Shown here in pieces: positions 6,001 to 6,844 of a DNA stretch of 6,844 nt; positions within the stretch are counted from its first letter, which is position 1; each line of letters starts with the position of its first letter. Position numbers and translations under genes: made by a program. Location: assembly GCA_041628815.1 (NCBI GenBank), contig JBFKOL010000238.1, forward strand, positions 1 through 6,844, written 5' to 3'. The DNA comes from JBFKOL01 sp041628815 (GTDB lineage Bacteria > Bacteroidota > Bacteroidia > Chitinophagales > Saprospiraceae). The notes under the pieces were generated by a model. It was not told the DNA's origin. It searched no databases and saw only the letters and a list, made by a program, of their open reading frames with translations.

Positions 6001-6844
6001 AGAAAGTCCTCTATTGGATGTTGATACGCCAGTAGTGCTCGTGGAGGAATCGCTTTTTTTCACCCAGGTTAAATTTCACAAACAGAAGTTGGTCCTGCAT
6101 AGAGCATCTATGCAATTTTACAAGCACTTCCTCGAAAACATGAATAGGGATGTTTCTTACATCGATGCAGGTCGTGATACTTCAGACATCAGGATGTTGG
6201 TGGCGGATCTTGCAGGAAAGGGAATCGATCACCTTCATTTTATCGACCCGGTTGATGACTGGTTGAAAAAGAGAATTTTAAACACATGCGCAAATCAAGG
6301 GATCGAATGGACTGAATATGAAAGTCCTATGTTCATAAATAAAAGTACAGATCTCGAAAAGTTTTTTAGGAAGAACAAGAAAAAGTATTTCCAGACATCT
6401 TTTTACAAGGATGAACGCAAACGTTTGAACATTCTTATGGAAGGGGATGGAGAACCAACCGGAGGACGATGGACCTACGACGATCAAAATAGATTAAAAT
6501 ACCCAAAGGACAAAAGTCCCCCGAAGATAGTCCTACCTTCGGTATGTTCCTGGTACAATGAGGCCCTGGCATACGTTGATGGCCATTTCGGCAAAAATTA
6601 TGGCCGGGTAGATAAACAACCGTTGTATCCTGTCAATTATGATCAGGCAAAGAACTGGTTTGGTCAATTTCTCGAAGAGCGATTTAGTGAATTTGGCCCA
6701 TATGAAGATGCCATCGTCAAAGGTGAAGTTATTTTGAATCACAGTGTATTGACCCCTGCTTTAAACATTGGCCTGATAACGCCGCAGTACGTGTTAGAAA
6801 GGGTTATAGAATATGGATCTGAACACAAAATACCTATCAACTCA
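5960..6844 (+). CDS. Photolyase-related protein, FeS-BCP/(6-4) class, 3' end cut by window
   Basis: The first 295 codons of a larger gene are present, open to the window edge. The product matches the deoxyribodipyrimidine photolyase-related family (Pfam DPRP), whose members include bacterial (6-4) photolyases and iron-sulfur bacterial cryptochromes (PhrB/CryB type) of about 500 residues. The start is [16 protein letters not shown], a Rossmann-type N-terminal domain unlike classical photolyases, with [20 protein letters not shown] (38-57). Then come [15 protein letters not shown] (168-182), a family hallmark, and [12 protein letters not shown] (241-252) and [20 protein letters not shown] (259-278), entering the FAD-binding helices. 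The conserved cysteines that hold the 4Fe-4S cluster lie in the C-terminal half outside the window, so the cluster cannot be confirmed. ATG 5960 gives the expected N-terminus and lies inside the DUF2256 gene (41-bp overlap). No Shine-Dalgarno sequence is evident. It is expected to repair UV lesions with blue light, most likely (6-4) products. Confidence 0.92.
   Translation, partial: MKEISIVFPHQLFEESPLLDVDTPVVLVEESLFFTQVKFHKQKLVLHRASMQFYKHFLENMNRDVSYIDAGRDTSDIRMLVADLAGKGIDHLHFIDPVDDWLKKRILNTCANQGIEWTEYESPMFINKSTDLEKFFRKNKKKYFQTSFYKDERKRLNILMEGDGEPTGGRWTYDDQNRLKYPKDKSPPKIVLPSVCSWYNEALAYVDGHFGKNYGRVDKQPLYPVNYDQAKNWFGQFLEERFSEFGPYEDAIVKGEVILNHSVLTPALNIGLITPQYVLERVIEYGSEHKIPINS

Overview
The window looks like chromosomal DNA from a Bacteroidota bacterium. 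This is inferred from moderate GC, AT-rich spacers, weak or absent Shine-Dalgarno sequences before the starts, and a light-repair gene cluster whose gene types I associate with that phylum. No genus can be named from the sequence. All six supported genes lie on the + strand. No tRNA, rRNA, CRISPR array or insertion sequence was seen.

The left part (1-4085) holds three genes with no obvious shared pathway. The first is a complete amidase-signature hydrolase (248-1696) with its Lys-Ser-Ser triad intact. The second is a small unrecognised protein with a hydrophobic N-terminus (1783-2106), followed directly by a GC-rich perfect hairpin that may be a terminator. The third is a full-length SulP anion transporter with a C-terminal STAS domain (2193-4085). 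It carries an unusually long, Glu-rich insert between two membrane segments.

The right part (4234-6844) is a tightly packed blue-light repair cluster. In order it encodes: a photolyase-like FAD-binding protein that lacks the N-terminal antenna domain but has an antenna-like alpha/beta domain at its C-terminus; a gene that overlaps it by 13 bp and encodes only the N-terminal antenna half of a photolyase; a small DUF2256 four-cysteine protein; and a photolyase-related protein of the iron-sulfur/(6-4) class that overlaps the DUF2256 gene and runs off the right edge. The overlaps suggest one transcript.

The most interesting point is the antenna-only gene. It stops exactly at the domain end. Just past the stop are what look like remains of the usual linker motif (NG in one frame, QRG in another), so the gene probably once continued into a FAD domain that is now gone. 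It may be a decayed photolyase, or its antenna may now work in trans with a neighbouring FAD-binding protein.
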